The notes below the pieces were generated by a model. That model worked only from the letters and a program-made list of their open reading frames with translations. It made no database searches and was not told where the DNA came from. From Aliiroseovarius sp965367685 (GTDB taxonomy: Bacteria; Pseudomonadota; Alphaproteobacteria; Rhodobacterales; Rhodobacteraceae), in NCBI GenBank assembly GCA_965367685.1, contig CBDUJY010000004.1, positions 154,150 to 218,149 on the forward strand: DNA of 64,000 nucleotides. The letters are read 5' to 3'. The position numbers and the translations under genes are program-made. Position 1 is the first letter of the stretch. Each line of letters begins with the position of its first letter. Below are positions 34,678 to 43,883 of the stretch, one piece after another.

Positions 34678-36939
34678 TTACTTCTCACCCAAACGTGCGG
34701 CGGCCAGAACCGCCATGTTCAGGATGTCATTAGAGGTCGAGTTGGTGGAACAGATCTGAATCGGCTTATCAATGCCAGACAAGATCGGACCAATCACGGT
34801 GGCACCGGCCAGTTCCTGCATCATTTTCACCGAGATCGACGCAGAGTGGCGGGCAGGAACCACCAGAATGTTGGCAGGGCCAGACAGGCGACAGAACGGA
34901 TATTGCGCCATCACGTCCGGGTTCAGGGCCACATCTGCGGTCATTTCGCCGTCATATTCAAAATCCACACCGCGTGCGTCCAGAATGGCGGGGGCTTCGT
35001 GCAGCTTTTGCGCGCGTTCGGATTTTGGATAGCCAAAGGTCGAGAAGCTGACAAAGGCCACGCGGGGTTCCAGCCCCAACCCACGCGCAACAGCAGCGGC
35101 GCGTTCTGCGATGTCGGCCATGTCTTCGGTTTCCGGCCATTCATGCACCAAAGTATCGGCCATCAGCACAATACGACCTTTGACCAAAAGCGCGGTCACA
35201 CCCACAGCGCCGTCACTGGCGCGGGCGTCAAACACATGGTTGATCCGGTCCAGAACATAGGCTGATTTACGGGTTGCCCCGGTGATCAAGCCATCGCCAT
35301 GCCCATGTTGCAGCATCAAAGACGCGAACACATGGCGGTCACGCGCGGCAAGGCGGTGCACATCGTGGCGGTCAAAGCCATCGCGTTGCAGGCGGCCATA
35401 AAGAAAGTCTTTGTATTCGTCGAAATTCTCGGTGTTGGCGGCGTTGACCACACGCAATTCGCGCACAGCATCGCCAAGGCCCACGGTTTCCAACTGTTCA
35501 CGCACATTGTCCTGACGGCCAACAACCAGCGCACGGCCATAGCCGTTGCGTTGATATTGCACCGCGGCGCGCAACACTTGTGGGTCGTCGCCTTCGGCAA
35601 AAATCATCGTCGCTTGGTTTTTCCGCGCACGCGCCGTGATGCCGCGCAGGATCGAGGCGGTTGGGTCCATGCGCGCCTTAAGGCTTTGTTCGTACCCTTC
35701 CATGTCGATGATCGGACGGCGGGCGACACCGGTGTCCATGCCCGCACGTGCCACGGCGGTCGGGATCATATAGATCAGGCGCGGGTCAAACGGAGTTGGG
35801 ATGATGTAATCCCGCCCAAAGCTGAGCTTTTTGCCGTAGGCCATCGCCACTTCGTCCGGCACATCTTCGCGCGCGAGTTCCGCAAGCGCTTGGGCGCAGG
35901 CGATTTTCATCTCATCGTTGATGGCGCGGGCGTGGATATCAAGCGCACCGCGAAAGAGGTAGGGAAAGCCCAGCACGTTGTTCACCTGGTTCGGATAGTC
36001 TGAGCGACCGGTGGCGACAATCGCGTCATTGCGCACCTCGTGGGCCTCTTCCGGGGTGATTTCCGGATCCGGGTTGGCCATGGCGAAAATGACTGGATTG
36101 TCGGCCATTGCCTTGACCATATCTTGTGTCACGGCACCTTTGACGGACACGCCAAGGAAAACGTCAGCGCCAATCATCGCCTCTTCTAATGTGCGCAGTT
36201 TGGTGTTGACAGCATGGGCCGATTTCCACTGGTTCATGCCCTCGGTACGGCCTTGATAGATCACCCCTTTGGTGTCGCAAACGATGCAGTTTTCGTGCCG
36301 CGCCCCCATGGATTTCAACAGCTCAATACAGGCAATACCCGCGGCCCCTGCCCCGTTAAGCACAATCTTTACGTCTTCGATCTTTTTGCCTGACAGGTGC
36401 AGCGCGTTTAAAAGCCCGGCGGCACAGATCACGGCGGTCCCATGTTGGTCGTCGTGAAAGACCGGGATGTCCATTTCTTCTTTCAGCTTCTGTTCAATGA
36501 TGAAGCATTCGGGCGCCTTGATATCCTCAAGATTGATGCCGCCAAAGGTTGGCCCCATCAGGCGCACCGCGTTGATAAATTCATCTGGGTCTTCGGTATC
36601 AAGTTCGATGTCGATCGAATTCACGTCGGCGAAGCGTTTAAAAAGAACCGCCTTGCCCTCCATCACCGGTTTCGACCCTAACGCGCCCAAATTGCCCAAT
36701 CCAAGCACAGCCGTCCCGTTGGAAATCACCGCCACAAGGTTGCCCTTGTTGGTGTAATCATAGGCGGTGGAGGGGTCCGCCGCGATCGCCTCGCAAGGCA
36801 CCGCAACACCGGGGGAATAGGCAAGCGACAGATCCCGCTGGGTGGTCATTGGGACCGTGGGCGAGATTTCAAACTTGCCGGGCGTTGGATCCAGATGGAA
36901 GGCAAGCGCCTCTTCGTCGGTAATGCGTTGTTTGGGCAT
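34678..36939 (-). CDS. maeB: NADP-dependent malic enzyme with C-terminal phosphotransacetylase-like domain
   Basis: A 753-residue MaeB-type enzyme. The N-terminal malic domain (SLAYSPGVAVPCEAIAADPS) and the NADP-binding region (VLNGAGAAGIACIELLKSMG) occupy about residues 15-420. They are followed by a phosphotransacetylase-like regulatory domain (ATMIFAEGDDPQVLRAAVQY and on). It decarboxylates malate to pyruvate, giving NADPH. In the family the C-terminal domain senses acetyl-CoA rather than catalysing acetyl transfer. It is divergent from galE across about 255 bases that hold an imperfect inverted repeat. Confidence 0.96.
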   Translation of the reverse strand: MPKQRITDEEALAFHLDPTPGKFEISPTVPMTTQRDLSLAYSPGVAVPCEAIAADPSTAYDYTNKGNLVAVISNGTAVLGLGNLGALGSKPVMEGKAVLFKRFADVNSIDIELDTEDPDEFINAVRLMGPTFGGINLEDIKAPECFIIEQKLKEEMDIPVFHDDQHGTAVICAAGLLNALHLSGKKIEDVKIVLNGAGAAGIACIELLKSMGARHENCIVCDTKGVIYQGRTEGMNQWKSAHAVNTKLRTLEEAMIGADVFLGVSVKGAVTQDMVKAMADNPVIFAMANPDPEITPEEAHEVRNDAIVATGRSDYPNQVNNVLGFPYLFRGALDIHARAINDEMKIACAQALAELAREDVPDEVAMAYGKKLSFGRDYIIPTPFDPRLIYMIPTAVARAGMDTGVARRPIIDMEGYEQSLKARMDPTASILRGITARARKNQATMIFAEGDDPQVLRAAVQYQRNGYGRALVVGRQDNVREQLETVGLGDAVRELRVVNAANTENFDEYKDFLYGRLQRDGFDRHDVHRLAARDRHVFASLMLQHGHGDGLITGATRKSAYVLDRINHVFDARASDGAVGVTALLVKGRIVLMADTLVHEWPETEDMADIAERAAAVARGLGLEPRVAFVSFSTFGYPKSERAQKLHEAPAILDARGVDFEYDGEMTADVALNPDVMAQYPFCRLSGPANILVVPARHSASISVKMMQELAGATVIGPILSGIDKPIQICSTNSTSNDILNMAVLAAARLGEK

Positions 36940-37004
36940 GGGGTTGGGCCTTTTATGCGACAGTCTTGGTGAAAACCCATACAGGGGCTAGGGGGAAGGC
37001 TCAA

Positions 37005-37069
37005 CCTCTATTCACGTATTTTTCTAACAGGTAACTCAGCAGATTGCGCAATTCTGTTAAAAATAGAGG
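37005..37069. repeat. Interrupted inverted repeat between maeB and galE
   Basis: The right arm CTGTTAAAAATAGAGG (37054-37069) pairs with a left arm that is split: CCTCTATT at 37005-37012 and TAACAG at 37025-37030. It could form an imperfect hairpin in a galE leader transcript or be a protein-binding dyad. The rest of the 255-base gap is AT-rich and holds no gene that I can see. Confidence 0.4.
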
Positions 37070-37194
37070 AGCCATAGAGCAACAATCAAAAACCAAGCAC
37101 GATCAAGTGGATTTTCATACCAAATCAAAATCCTTGATGCGTTTACATGCGGTTCACCCTATATCTAACGCATTGCGTTACGAGGAGAATGAGA

Positions 37195-38205
37195 GTGTCA
37201 CAAAAAGTGCTTTTGACGGGCGGTGCCGGCTTTATCGGGTCGCACACTTATATCGAGCTGGTCAAAGCGGGCTTTGATGTCGTCATCTTGGACAATTTCT
37301 CAAACGCGAATCCGGATGTGATTGACCGGCTAGAGGTGATCACCGCCGCCCCCGTGACCTGTTACACAGGTGATGTGCTGGACGGGGCCCTGTTGGATCA
37401 AATCTTTGCCGAACATAAAATCGACGCCGCCATTCACTTTGCGGCCCTGAAATCTGTGGGCGAAAGCGTGGATGCGCCGCTGGAATATATGAACACCAAT
37501 ATTGCCGGGCTGTATTCGTTGATGCGCGCGATGGATCGGGCTGAGGCAAATGCGCTGGTCTTTTCCTCTTCGGCCACCGTCTACGGCCAACCTGACCAGC
37601 TTCCCGTGCCTGAAAGCGCCCCGCGCAGCTATACCAACCCTTACGGATTCACCAAGCTGGCCTGTGAACAATCGCTGGAACAGGTGGCGGCGTCTGACGA
37701 CAAATGGGCCTTTGGGATCCTGCGCTATTTTAACCCGGCCGGCGCCCATGACACGGCACTGATTGGCGAAGATCCAAACGACATTCCCAACAACCTCATG
37801 CCTTACATTGCCAAAGTGGCAACCGGTGATCTGGCGGAACTTTCCATATTTGGCGGTGATTACGACACCCCAGATGGCACCGGTGTACGCGACTATATTC
37901 ATGTGATGGACCTTGCGCGCGGGCATGTTTTGTCGGTCAAAGCCCTGCTTGAAACGGGCCAGTGCCACACCGTCAATCTGGGCACCGGCATCGGGTATTC
38001 CGTGCTCGATATGCTGCACGCCTATGAACGCGCTGCCGGAAAACCGCTTGCACATAAAATTGCGCCCCGCCGCCAAGGCGATGTCGCCAGCGTCTATGCG
38101 GACCCCGAAAAAGCCCGCGACCTTTTGGGGTTTACCGCGGAATTGGGGCTGGACGATATGTGCGCGTCCAGCTGGAATTGGGTGTCGCGCCGCAAGAACA
38201 CCTGA
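37195..38205 (+). CDS. galE: UDP-glucose 4-epimerase
   Basis: A 336-residue extended short-chain dehydrogenase family epimerase that interconverts UDP-glucose and UDP-galactose for polysaccharide synthesis. The NAD loop TGGAGFIGSHTYIEL is near the start, with FSSSATVYG and the active-site YGFTK (Tyr and Lys) further on. I start at GTG 37195, eight bases after GAGGAG; the ATG at 37189 sits too close to it. It is followed by an unusual 8-base tandem repeat and then mutS. No other sugar-nucleotide genes lie beside it, so its product probably serves a distant pathway. Confidence 0.93.
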   Translation: MSQKVLLTGGAGFIGSHTYIELVKAGFDVVILDNFSNANPDVIDRLEVITAAPVTCYTGDVLDGALLDQIFAEHKIDAAIHFAALKSVGESVDAPLEYMNTNIAGLYSLMRAMDRAEANALVFSSSATVYGQPDQLPVPESAPRSYTNPYGFTKLACEQSLEQVAASDDKWAFGILRYFNPAGAHDTALIGEDPNDIPNNLMPYIAKVATGDLAELSIFGGDYDTPDGTGVRDYIHVMDLARGHVLSVKALLETGQCHTVNLGTGIGYSVLDMLHAYERAAGKPLAHKIAPRRQGDVASVYADPEKARDLLGFTAELGLDDMCASSWNWVSRRKNT

Positions 38206-38221
38206 CGGGAAGACCAGAAAA

Positions 38222-38253
38222 CTAGTTTTCTAGTTTTCTAGTTTTCTAGTTTT
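38222..38253. repeat. Four tandem copies of the 8-base unit CTAGTTTT
   Basis: The unit is repeated four times without error and is preceded by GAAAA, so the first junction also forms the palindrome GAAAACTAGTTTTC. It lies 17 bases after the galE stop and about 105 bases before the mutS GTG. Perfect 8-base tandem repeats can change copy number by strand slippage. No other copy was noticed in the window. Confidence 0.9.
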
Positions 38254-38358
38254 GGAAAACCCGAGATTTGGAATAGTTTGCCCACCCCAAATCAACCCCT
38301 TTCACCCATCCATCAGACCCCCTATCCTGTGCCAAACCAGACAAGGGAGCCCACAAAA

Positions 38359-41010
38359 GTGAGCGACACTCAGGCCAAAGTCACGCCCATGATGGCGCAG
38401 TTTCTCGACATCAAACAGGGCTATCCCGATGCGATGCTGTTTTACCGCATGGGCGATTTTTACGAGCTGTTTTTTGATGACGCCGTTGCCGCCGCCGAGG
38501 CCCTTGATATCGCCCTGACCAAACGCGGCAAACATCTGGGCAACGACATTCCGATGTGCGGCGTGCCCGTGCATTCCGCCGAAGGCTATCTGTTAACGCT
38601 GATCCGCAAAGGCTTTCGTGTCGCCGTTTGTGAACAAATGGAAAGCCCGGCCGAGGCCAAAAAACGTGGCGCAAAATCGGTTGTGAAACGTGACGTTGTG
38701 CGCCTTGTCACCCCCGGCACCTTGACCGAAGAAAGCCTGCTGGATGCGCGCCGCCACAACTTTCTCGCCGCCTATTCCGAGGTTCGAAACGAAGGCGCGA
38801 TGGCTTGGGTCGATATTTCAACCGGTGCGTTCCGCGTTATGCCCTGCACCCGTATGCGCCTGTCGCCCGAATTGGCCCGCCTCGCCCCGCGCGAAGTGCT
38901 GTTGTCGGACGAGAATGAGCAGAATTTGGCTGGATTAGTCTCTGAAATTGGCGGCGCACCCACGACTTTGGGGAAAGCGGCCTTTGACAGCACAAGTGCG
39001 GAAAAGCGGTTGAAAGACCTCTATTCCGTTGGGTCATTAGAGGCATTTGGCACCTTTACCCGCGCCGAATTGGGCGCAATGGGCGCGGTTGTCGAATATC
39101 TGGACATCACACAAAAAGGCAAACTGCCCCTGCTGCGCCCCCCGGTGCGCGAATTATCCCACGGCACAATGCAAATCGACGCCGCCACGCGTCGCAATTT
39201 GGAACTGACCCATTCAATGTCCGGCGGGCGTGACGGGTCGCTTTTGTCGGTGGTGGATCGTACGGTCACGGCAGGCGGTGGGCGCTTGCTTGAACGGCGC
39301 CTGTCGTCCCCCTCTCGCGACCTAGCTGAAATCCATGCGCGGCTTGAAAACGTGTCTTTTCTGGTTGAACAGAGCCGCATGTCCGAGGATCTTCGCGCCT
39401 CGCTACGCAAGACGCCCGACATGGACCGCGCGCTGTCACGCCTTGGGCTTGATCGTGGCGGCCCTCGTGATCTTTCGGCCATTCGTGGTGGATTAAGCGC
39501 ATCAATTGAGCTGTCCACCCAGCTTGCCGATGCCGAAGCGCTTCCCGAAAAACTCATGCAGGCCAGTGATCAATTGGTGGGCCACGATGCGCTGATCACA
39601 TTGCTTGAGGATGCGTTGATTGCCGAACCGCCACTTTTGGCACGAGACGGCGGGTTTATCGCCCCCGGTTTTGATGCGGATCTGGACGAAGCACGGCAGT
39701 TGCGGGACGAAGGCCGGGGTGTGATCGCTGGTCTGCAGGCGGATTACGCCGCACAAACCGGGATCAGCACCCTTAAGATCAAGCACAACAACGTGCTGGG
39801 CTATTTCATTGAAACCACCGCGACCCACGCGGATAAGATGCTCAACCCGCCCCTGTCCGAGACCTTTATTCACCGCCAAACCACCGCCAATGCCGTACGC
39901 TTTACCACGGTGCCGCTGAGCGAGATGGAAACCAAAATCCACAATGCCGGAAGCCGGGCGCTAGAAATCGAAAAAAGGCTCTATTCCAGCCTATCTAATG
40001 CTATTCTGGAACGTGCGGCGCAGATCGCAGACACCGCGCGCGCGCTGTCAGAAATCGACGTGGCCTGTGGTTTGGCGGACCTGGCACGGGGTGAAAACTG
40101 GTGCGCGCCCAAGGTCGACGACAGCCGGTGTTTTGACATCACAGACGGGCGTCATCCCGTGGTCGAAGCCGCCCTGCGCAAGTCAGGCGACCCGTTCATT
40201 GCCAACAGTTGCGACCTCTCCGATGGGAATGATCATGCCCACGTCTGGCTTTTGACCGGTCCGAACATGGCGGGTAAATCTACATTCCTTCGGCAAAATG
40301 CGTTGATCGCCCTGCTTGCGCAAACCGGCAGCTATGTGCCCGCAAAATCCGCCCATATCGGCATCGTTTCACAACTATTCAGCCGCGTGGGGGCGTCAGA
40401 TGACCTTGCGCGCGGGCGTTCAACCTTCATGGTGGAAATGGTGGAAACCGCAGCCATTCTGAACCAAGCGGACGACCGCGCCTTGGTGATTTTGGATGAG
40501 ATTGGCCGTGGAACGGCAACCTATGACGGGTTGTCGATTGCCTGGGCCACGCTGGAGCATCTTCACGACACCAACCAAAGTCGCGCCCTGTTTGCCACCC
40601 ATTATCATGAAATGACCCAACTGGCGGACAAGCTGGATGGGGTGGAAAACGCCACCATCGCCGTCAAGGAATGGGAAGGTGAAGTGATTTTCCTGCATGA
40701 GGTGCGCAAGGGTGCTGCGGATCGATCTTATGGGGTTCAGGTTGCCAAGTTGGCCGGCCTGCCCGACACCGTAATCACTCGTGCAAATGTGGTGTTGGCC
40801 GCGTTGGAAAAAGGCGAGCGCGAAGGCAACGGCGCCAAGGCGATGATCGACGATCTGCCGTTGTTTGCCGCCATGCCCCCCGCCCCGGCACCCCAGAAAA
40901 ATGAGCCTTCTGCGGTGGAACAGAGCCTAAAAGACGTCCATCCAGACAGCCTTAGCCCGCGTGACGCGCTGAACTTGGTCTATCAATTGAAAGACTTGTT
41001 GCCGCAATAA
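38359..41010 (+). CDS. mutS: DNA mismatch repair protein MutS
   Basis: An 883-residue mismatch-recognition ATPase. The N-terminal mismatch-binding motif is FYRMGDFYELFFDDA, containing the Phe-x-Glu that stacks on the mispair. The ATPase has Walker A GPNMAGKST in LLTGPNMAGKSTFLRQ, then LVILDEIGRGTATYDGLSIA and the trailing FATHYHEM. I start at GTG 38359, with AAGGGA upstream. The frame from 38278 adds a proline-rich run lacking a ribosome site. No mutL lies in the window. The 8-base tandem repeat upstream sits in its leader or promoter region. Confidence 0.96.
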   Translation: MSDTQAKVTPMMAQFLDIKQGYPDAMLFYRMGDFYELFFDDAVAAAEALDIALTKRGKHLGNDIPMCGVPVHSAEGYLLTLIRKGFRVAVCEQMESPAEAKKRGAKSVVKRDVVRLVTPGTLTEESLLDARRHNFLAAYSEVRNEGAMAWVDISTGAFRVMPCTRMRLSPELARLAPREVLLSDENEQNLAGLVSEIGGAPTTLGKAAFDSTSAEKRLKDLYSVGSLEAFGTFTRAELGAMGAVVEYLDITQKGKLPLLRPPVRELSHGTMQIDAATRRNLELTHSMSGGRDGSLLSVVDRTVTAGGGRLLERRLSSPSRDLAEIHARLENVSFLVEQSRMSEDLRASLRKTPDMDRALSRLGLDRGGPRDLSAIRGGLSASIELSTQLADAEALPEKLMQASDQLVGHDALITLLEDALIAEPPLLARDGGFIAPGFDADLDEARQLRDEGRGVIAGLQADYAAQTGISTLKIKHNNVLGYFIETTATHADKMLNPPLSETFIHRQTTANAVRFTTVPLSEMETKIHNAGSRALEIEKRLYSSLSNAILERAAQIADTARALSEIDVACGLADLARGENWCAPKVDDSRCFDITDGRHPVVEAALRKSGDPFIANSCDLSDGNDHAHVWLLTGPNMAGKSTFLRQNALIALLAQTGSYVPAKSAHIGIVSQLFSRVGASDDLARGRSTFMVEMVETAAILNQADDRALVILDEIGRGTATYDGLSIAWATLEHLHDTNQSRALFATHYHEMTQLADKLDGVENATIAVKEWEGEVIFLHEVRKGAADRSYGVQVAKLAGLPDTVITRANVVLAALEKGEREGNGAKAMIDDLPLFAAMPPAPAPQKNEPSAVEQSLKDVHPDSLSPRDALNLVYQLKDLLPQ

Positions 41011-41021
41011 GCTGGACCACT

Positions 41022-42083
41022 TTACCAACTGCCAGACGCGCCACCGCCGCTTGAGCTGCCCCCACCAAATCCGCCGGATGAGGAGGATGAAGAGCTTTCC
41101 CTGCGCACGGGAAGCGTTCGGGTTGCGCTCCAACTCTCATCGCAATTCAGGCAGTGGTGGTCATCTTTTGCTTTGCCGGTGCTGCTTGTGGTCGGAGATA
41201 TCAGAACGGTTGTCTCGGTCTGCAGGGTGTGAAACGTACATCGAGGACACTTGCTGTAAGAGCTGAACCAAGCGCCGTGCCGAATGACATGAGAGTGGTC
41301 GCACGCGGGGCAAAGCCAGACATCATAATCGGCAGTTTTTAGCCCTTCTTCGCGGATCTGCCCTTTGATCAGATGCGCATCGTCATCTTTTTCGCCCAAC
41401 CAGATCATCCAGGTGCCATCATTGGGGCATTTGCGCGGGCGACGGCGGGCGATGAATTTCCACACGCGCCACAGGCCAAACCCGATGGGGGCCAACAGCG
41501 CCCAAGCAAAGCCCCCGAGGCCCGCAATAAACCCTTCGGCCCAACGCCAACCGCGTTTGGCGATCTGTTCATATTGCGGCGCGTCGTAATCGCCGGGATA
41601 GACCCCCGTGATTTGATAGATTGTCTCTTCGACGCCGGCAAAAAGCCCCTCGGGGTAATCACCATCACGAAATTGCGGCAGGATTGTCCCGTCAATCACC
41701 CGCTTCATCGGGCCATTCATTTCGGTGCCATAGCCTGACCCCACTTCAATGCGCATCACACGATCCTGGATCACCGCGAGCAGCATCACGCCATCATTGT
41801 TGCTGGCATCGCCAACGCCCCAACTGTTGAACAGCCCAGTGGCAAAGGGTTCAATTGGCCCGAAATAGTCATGATCCTGCAGGGTCGTCAGCGTGACCAC
41901 CGTAAATTCCACCCCGCGCTTTTCCTTAAGCTCTTGCAAGGTGCTGCGCAGGCGGTCGCGTTGATCCGCATTCAGAACACCCGCAAAATCATTCACGTAA
42001 ACCTCTGAATAATGTGGGTAATTCTGGGCCTGAACGGGGGAAAAGGACAGGATGACGAAGAATATGGAAATGAGTAGCCGCAA
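41022..42083 (-). CDS. TPM-domain (YgcG-like) exported membrane protein with zinc-ribbon-like tail
   Basis: A 353-residue protein. A signal-like leader (RLLISIFFVILSFSPVQA) is followed by a TPM domain with VYVNDFAGVLNADQRDRL and RVMRIEVGSGYG. One or two membrane helices lie near residues 190-215. A cytoplasmic part has paired cysteines (KCPNDG, CPACDHSH, CPRC, CLNC), and the end is a Gly/Ser-rich tail. The TPM-Gly/Ser tail layout matches YgcG-type proteins of unknown role. The only usable start is TTG 42083, because an in-frame stop lies 28 bases upstream. Its likely ribosome site is GGGAG at 42104-42108 (read on the - strand), inside the grpE terminator stem. It is convergent with mutS. Confidence 0.82.
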   Translation of the reverse strand: MRLLISIFFVILSFSPVQAQNYPHYSEVYVNDFAGVLNADQRDRLRSTLQELKEKRGVEFTVVTLTTLQDHDYFGPIEPFATGLFNSWGVGDASNNDGVMLLAVIQDRVMRIEVGSGYGTEMNGPMKRVIDGTILPQFRDGDYPEGLFAGVEETIYQITGVYPGDYDAPQYEQIAKRGWRWAEGFIAGLGGFAWALLAPIGFGLWRVWKFIARRRPRKCPNDGTWMIWLGEKDDDAHLIKGQIREEGLKTADYDVWLCPACDHSHVIRHGAWFSSYSKCPRCTFHTLQTETTVLISPTTSSTGKAKDDHHCLNCDESWSATRTLPVRRESSSSSSSGGFGGGSSSGGGASGSW

Positions 42084-42086
42084 AAG

Positions 42087-42112
42087 AAAACTCCCGACAA
42101 TGCGGGAGTTTT
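42087..42112 (-). terminator. Terminator after grpE, overlapping the TPM gene ribosome site
   Basis: A perfect 9-base stem, AAAACTCCC/GGGAGTTTT, with an 8-base loop, followed by a T-rich stretch on the - strand. It lies 43 bases after the grpE stop and ends 4 bases before the TTG of the next gene. The GGGAG of its 3' arm is the only good Shine-Dalgarno candidate for that gene. Confidence 0.8.
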
Positions 42113-42154
42113 ATAGCGTTTTTAATGCCAAATGTTGAGGCAAATTTTCCAAGC

Positions 42155-42751
42155 CTAGCCGGGTGTGGACGACACGCCCACCTGTGCGGGGCGCAGCAGG
42201 CGATCATGAAGCATAAAGCCCTCGGCCATCACCTGAATGATGTCGCCAGCCTTGGTGTTTGGCACCGGGGCCTCAAACATCGCTTCGTGTTCTTCCGGGT
42301 CAAACCGGTCGCCCAATTCGGGGGACACAAGACGAATGCCGTGCTTTTCAAAGATGCCCAACAGCGATCGCATGGTCAGCTCAACCCCTTCGATTAGGGG
42401 TTTTGACGCTTCGTTGTCAATCTTTGACGCCGCTTCAACCGCACGCTTCATATTGTCGAACACGGGCAGCATATCGCGCGCCAGCTTTGAACCACCGTAA
42501 TTTTCAGCCTCGCGGCGATCACGATCTGACCGTTTGCGCGCGTTTTCAGCATCTGCCAACGCCCGCATGAACCGATTTTTCAGATCATCACGTTCGGCGC
42601 GCAAGGCCAACAGCTCTTCGCCATCCACATGGGTCACATCTTCGGCGGCCAGTTCATCAAGCGACATCAGGTCGTCTGTGCCCTGCTCTGCCATCAAACC
42701 TTGAATGGCTGCTTCCACGTCTTGCGCGGGTGTCTTTTTCTCGTCCGTCAT
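42155..42751 (-). CDS. grpE: Nucleotide-exchange factor GrpE
   Basis: A 198-residue co-chaperone that releases ADP from DnaK. An acidic N-terminus is followed by a long coiled coil (about residues 45-100, ELLALRAERDDLKNRFMRAL). The C-terminal beta domain has the family segment HGIRLVSPELGDRFDPEEHE and the ending DRLLRPAQVGV. It lies 3 bases after hrcA in a heat-shock pair that is a standard arrangement. A hairpin terminator follows. dnaK and dnaJ are not in the window. Confidence 0.95.
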   Translation of the reverse strand: MTDEKKTPAQDVEAAIQGLMAEQGTDDLMSLDELAAEDVTHVDGEELLALRAERDDLKNRFMRALADAENARKRSDRDRREAENYGGSKLARDMLPVFDNMKRAVEAASKIDNEASKPLIEGVELTMRSLLGIFEKHGIRLVSPELGDRFDPEEHEAMFEAPVPNTKAGDIIQVMAEGFMLHDRLLRPAQVGVSSTPG

Positions 42752-42754
42752 TTC

Positions 42755-43813
42755 TCATCCTCGATCCGAGATCATCTTGCCGACCAGTTGCGCCGTGTAA
42801 TCGACGATGGGCACGATCCGTCCATAGTTCAGACGCGTCGGGCCAATCACCCCCACAGCACCAATGATCTTTCGATCAGAGTTCATATATGGGGAAACCA
42901 CCAAAGAGCTACCCGAAAGTGAAAAAAGTTTGTTCTCAGAGCCAATAAAAATGCGAACACCGTCGCCTTGGTCGGCCAATTCAAGGAAATCGGCGATATC
43001 ACGCTTGCGTTCGAGGTCATCAAACAGGGTTCTGATGCGATCAAGGTCGGCGGGTTCGGCTTCGCCGGACAAAAGATTCGACCGGCCCCGCACGATCAAA
43101 CGCTCGTGTGGGTCGCCTTCGTGATCCCAAAGTGCGCCACCGCTTTCGACCAGCTCCCGCGCCAACCGGTCCAGTTCTTGCCGGTGTCTGTTGATCTCTT
43201 CGCCCATTACCTTTTGCAGCTCGGTTATGGTGCGGCCTTCGGCGATGGCGTTCAGGAAATTGGCCGCCTCGCGCATGGACGATGGGGTTTGGCCCATGGG
43301 CGGGGTGAACACGCGGTTTTCCACCTGACCGTCGGCAAACACCAACACCACAAGCGCGCGATCCGCCCCAAGCGACACAAATTCGATGTGCTTAATGGGC
43401 GCTTCTTGTTTCGGGGTCAGCACCAGTGACGCGCCCGCTGTGATACCCGACAGCGCCTGACCAACACGGTCCATCATGCCGCCCACATCGCCGCCGCCAA
43501 TGCTCGCGTCGATCTTTTCGCGGTCGGTGTGATCAAGGTTCGACACCTCGAGCAGCCCATCCACAAACATGCGCAGACCAAGGTCAGTTGGCACCCGCCC
43601 AGCAGAGACATGAGGGCTATTTAAAAGCCCCATATACTCCAGATCCTGCATCACATTGCGGATGGTCGCGGCGGACACTTTTTCGGTCAGATTGCGCGCC
43701 AGATTACGAGACCCCACCGGGTCGCCCGTCTCAAGATAACTCTCGACCAGACAGCGAAACACCTCTCGCGACCGCGAGTTCATATCTTTCATCAATTCCG
43801 AGCCGTCTTCCAT
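42755..43813 (-). CDS. hrcA: Heat-inducible transcription repressor HrcA
   Basis: A 352-residue repressor of chaperone genes. The winged helix lies in the first 90 residues (SAATIRNVMQDLEYMGLLNS). The family hallmark SPHVSAGRVPTDLGLRMFVD follows directly, and the C-terminal GAF-like part ends with VGVIGPTRLNYGRIVPIVDY. It binds CIRCE elements; I found none in the 70 bases between this gene and rph, so its targets lie elsewhere. I start at ATG 43813; the TTG at 43819 is less likely. It is divergent from rph. Confidence 0.95.
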   Translation of the reverse strand: MEDGSELMKDMNSRSREVFRCLVESYLETGDPVGSRNLARNLTEKVSAATIRNVMQDLEYMGLLNSPHVSAGRVPTDLGLRMFVDGLLEVSNLDHTDREKIDASIGGGDVGGMMDRVGQALSGITAGASLVLTPKQEAPIKHIEFVSLGADRALVVLVFADGQVENRVFTPPMGQTPSSMREAANFLNAIAEGRTITELQKVMGEEINRHRQELDRLARELVESGGALWDHEGDPHERLIVRGRSNLLSGEAEPADLDRIRTLFDDLERKRDIADFLELADQGDGVRIFIGSENKLFSLSGSSLVVSPYMNSDRKIIGAVGVIGPTRLNYGRIVPIVDYTAQLVGKMISDRG

Positions 43814-43883
43814 GCGCAAACGCCTTGCTTTTATGCCAATTCCACGGGTATCACGCCTTTAAGCTCAAACAAAGAGGTATGCC

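Noticed and set aside
38278..38358. An upstream extension of MutS from an in-frame start at 38278
   Set aside because: The added residues are proline-rich and non-conserved, and the GTG at 38359 has AAGGGA at correct spacing.
43814..43883. Looked for a CIRCE element (TTAGCACTC-N9-GAGTGCTAA) at hrcA
   Set aside because: No match or recognisable half-site in the hrcA-rph gap.
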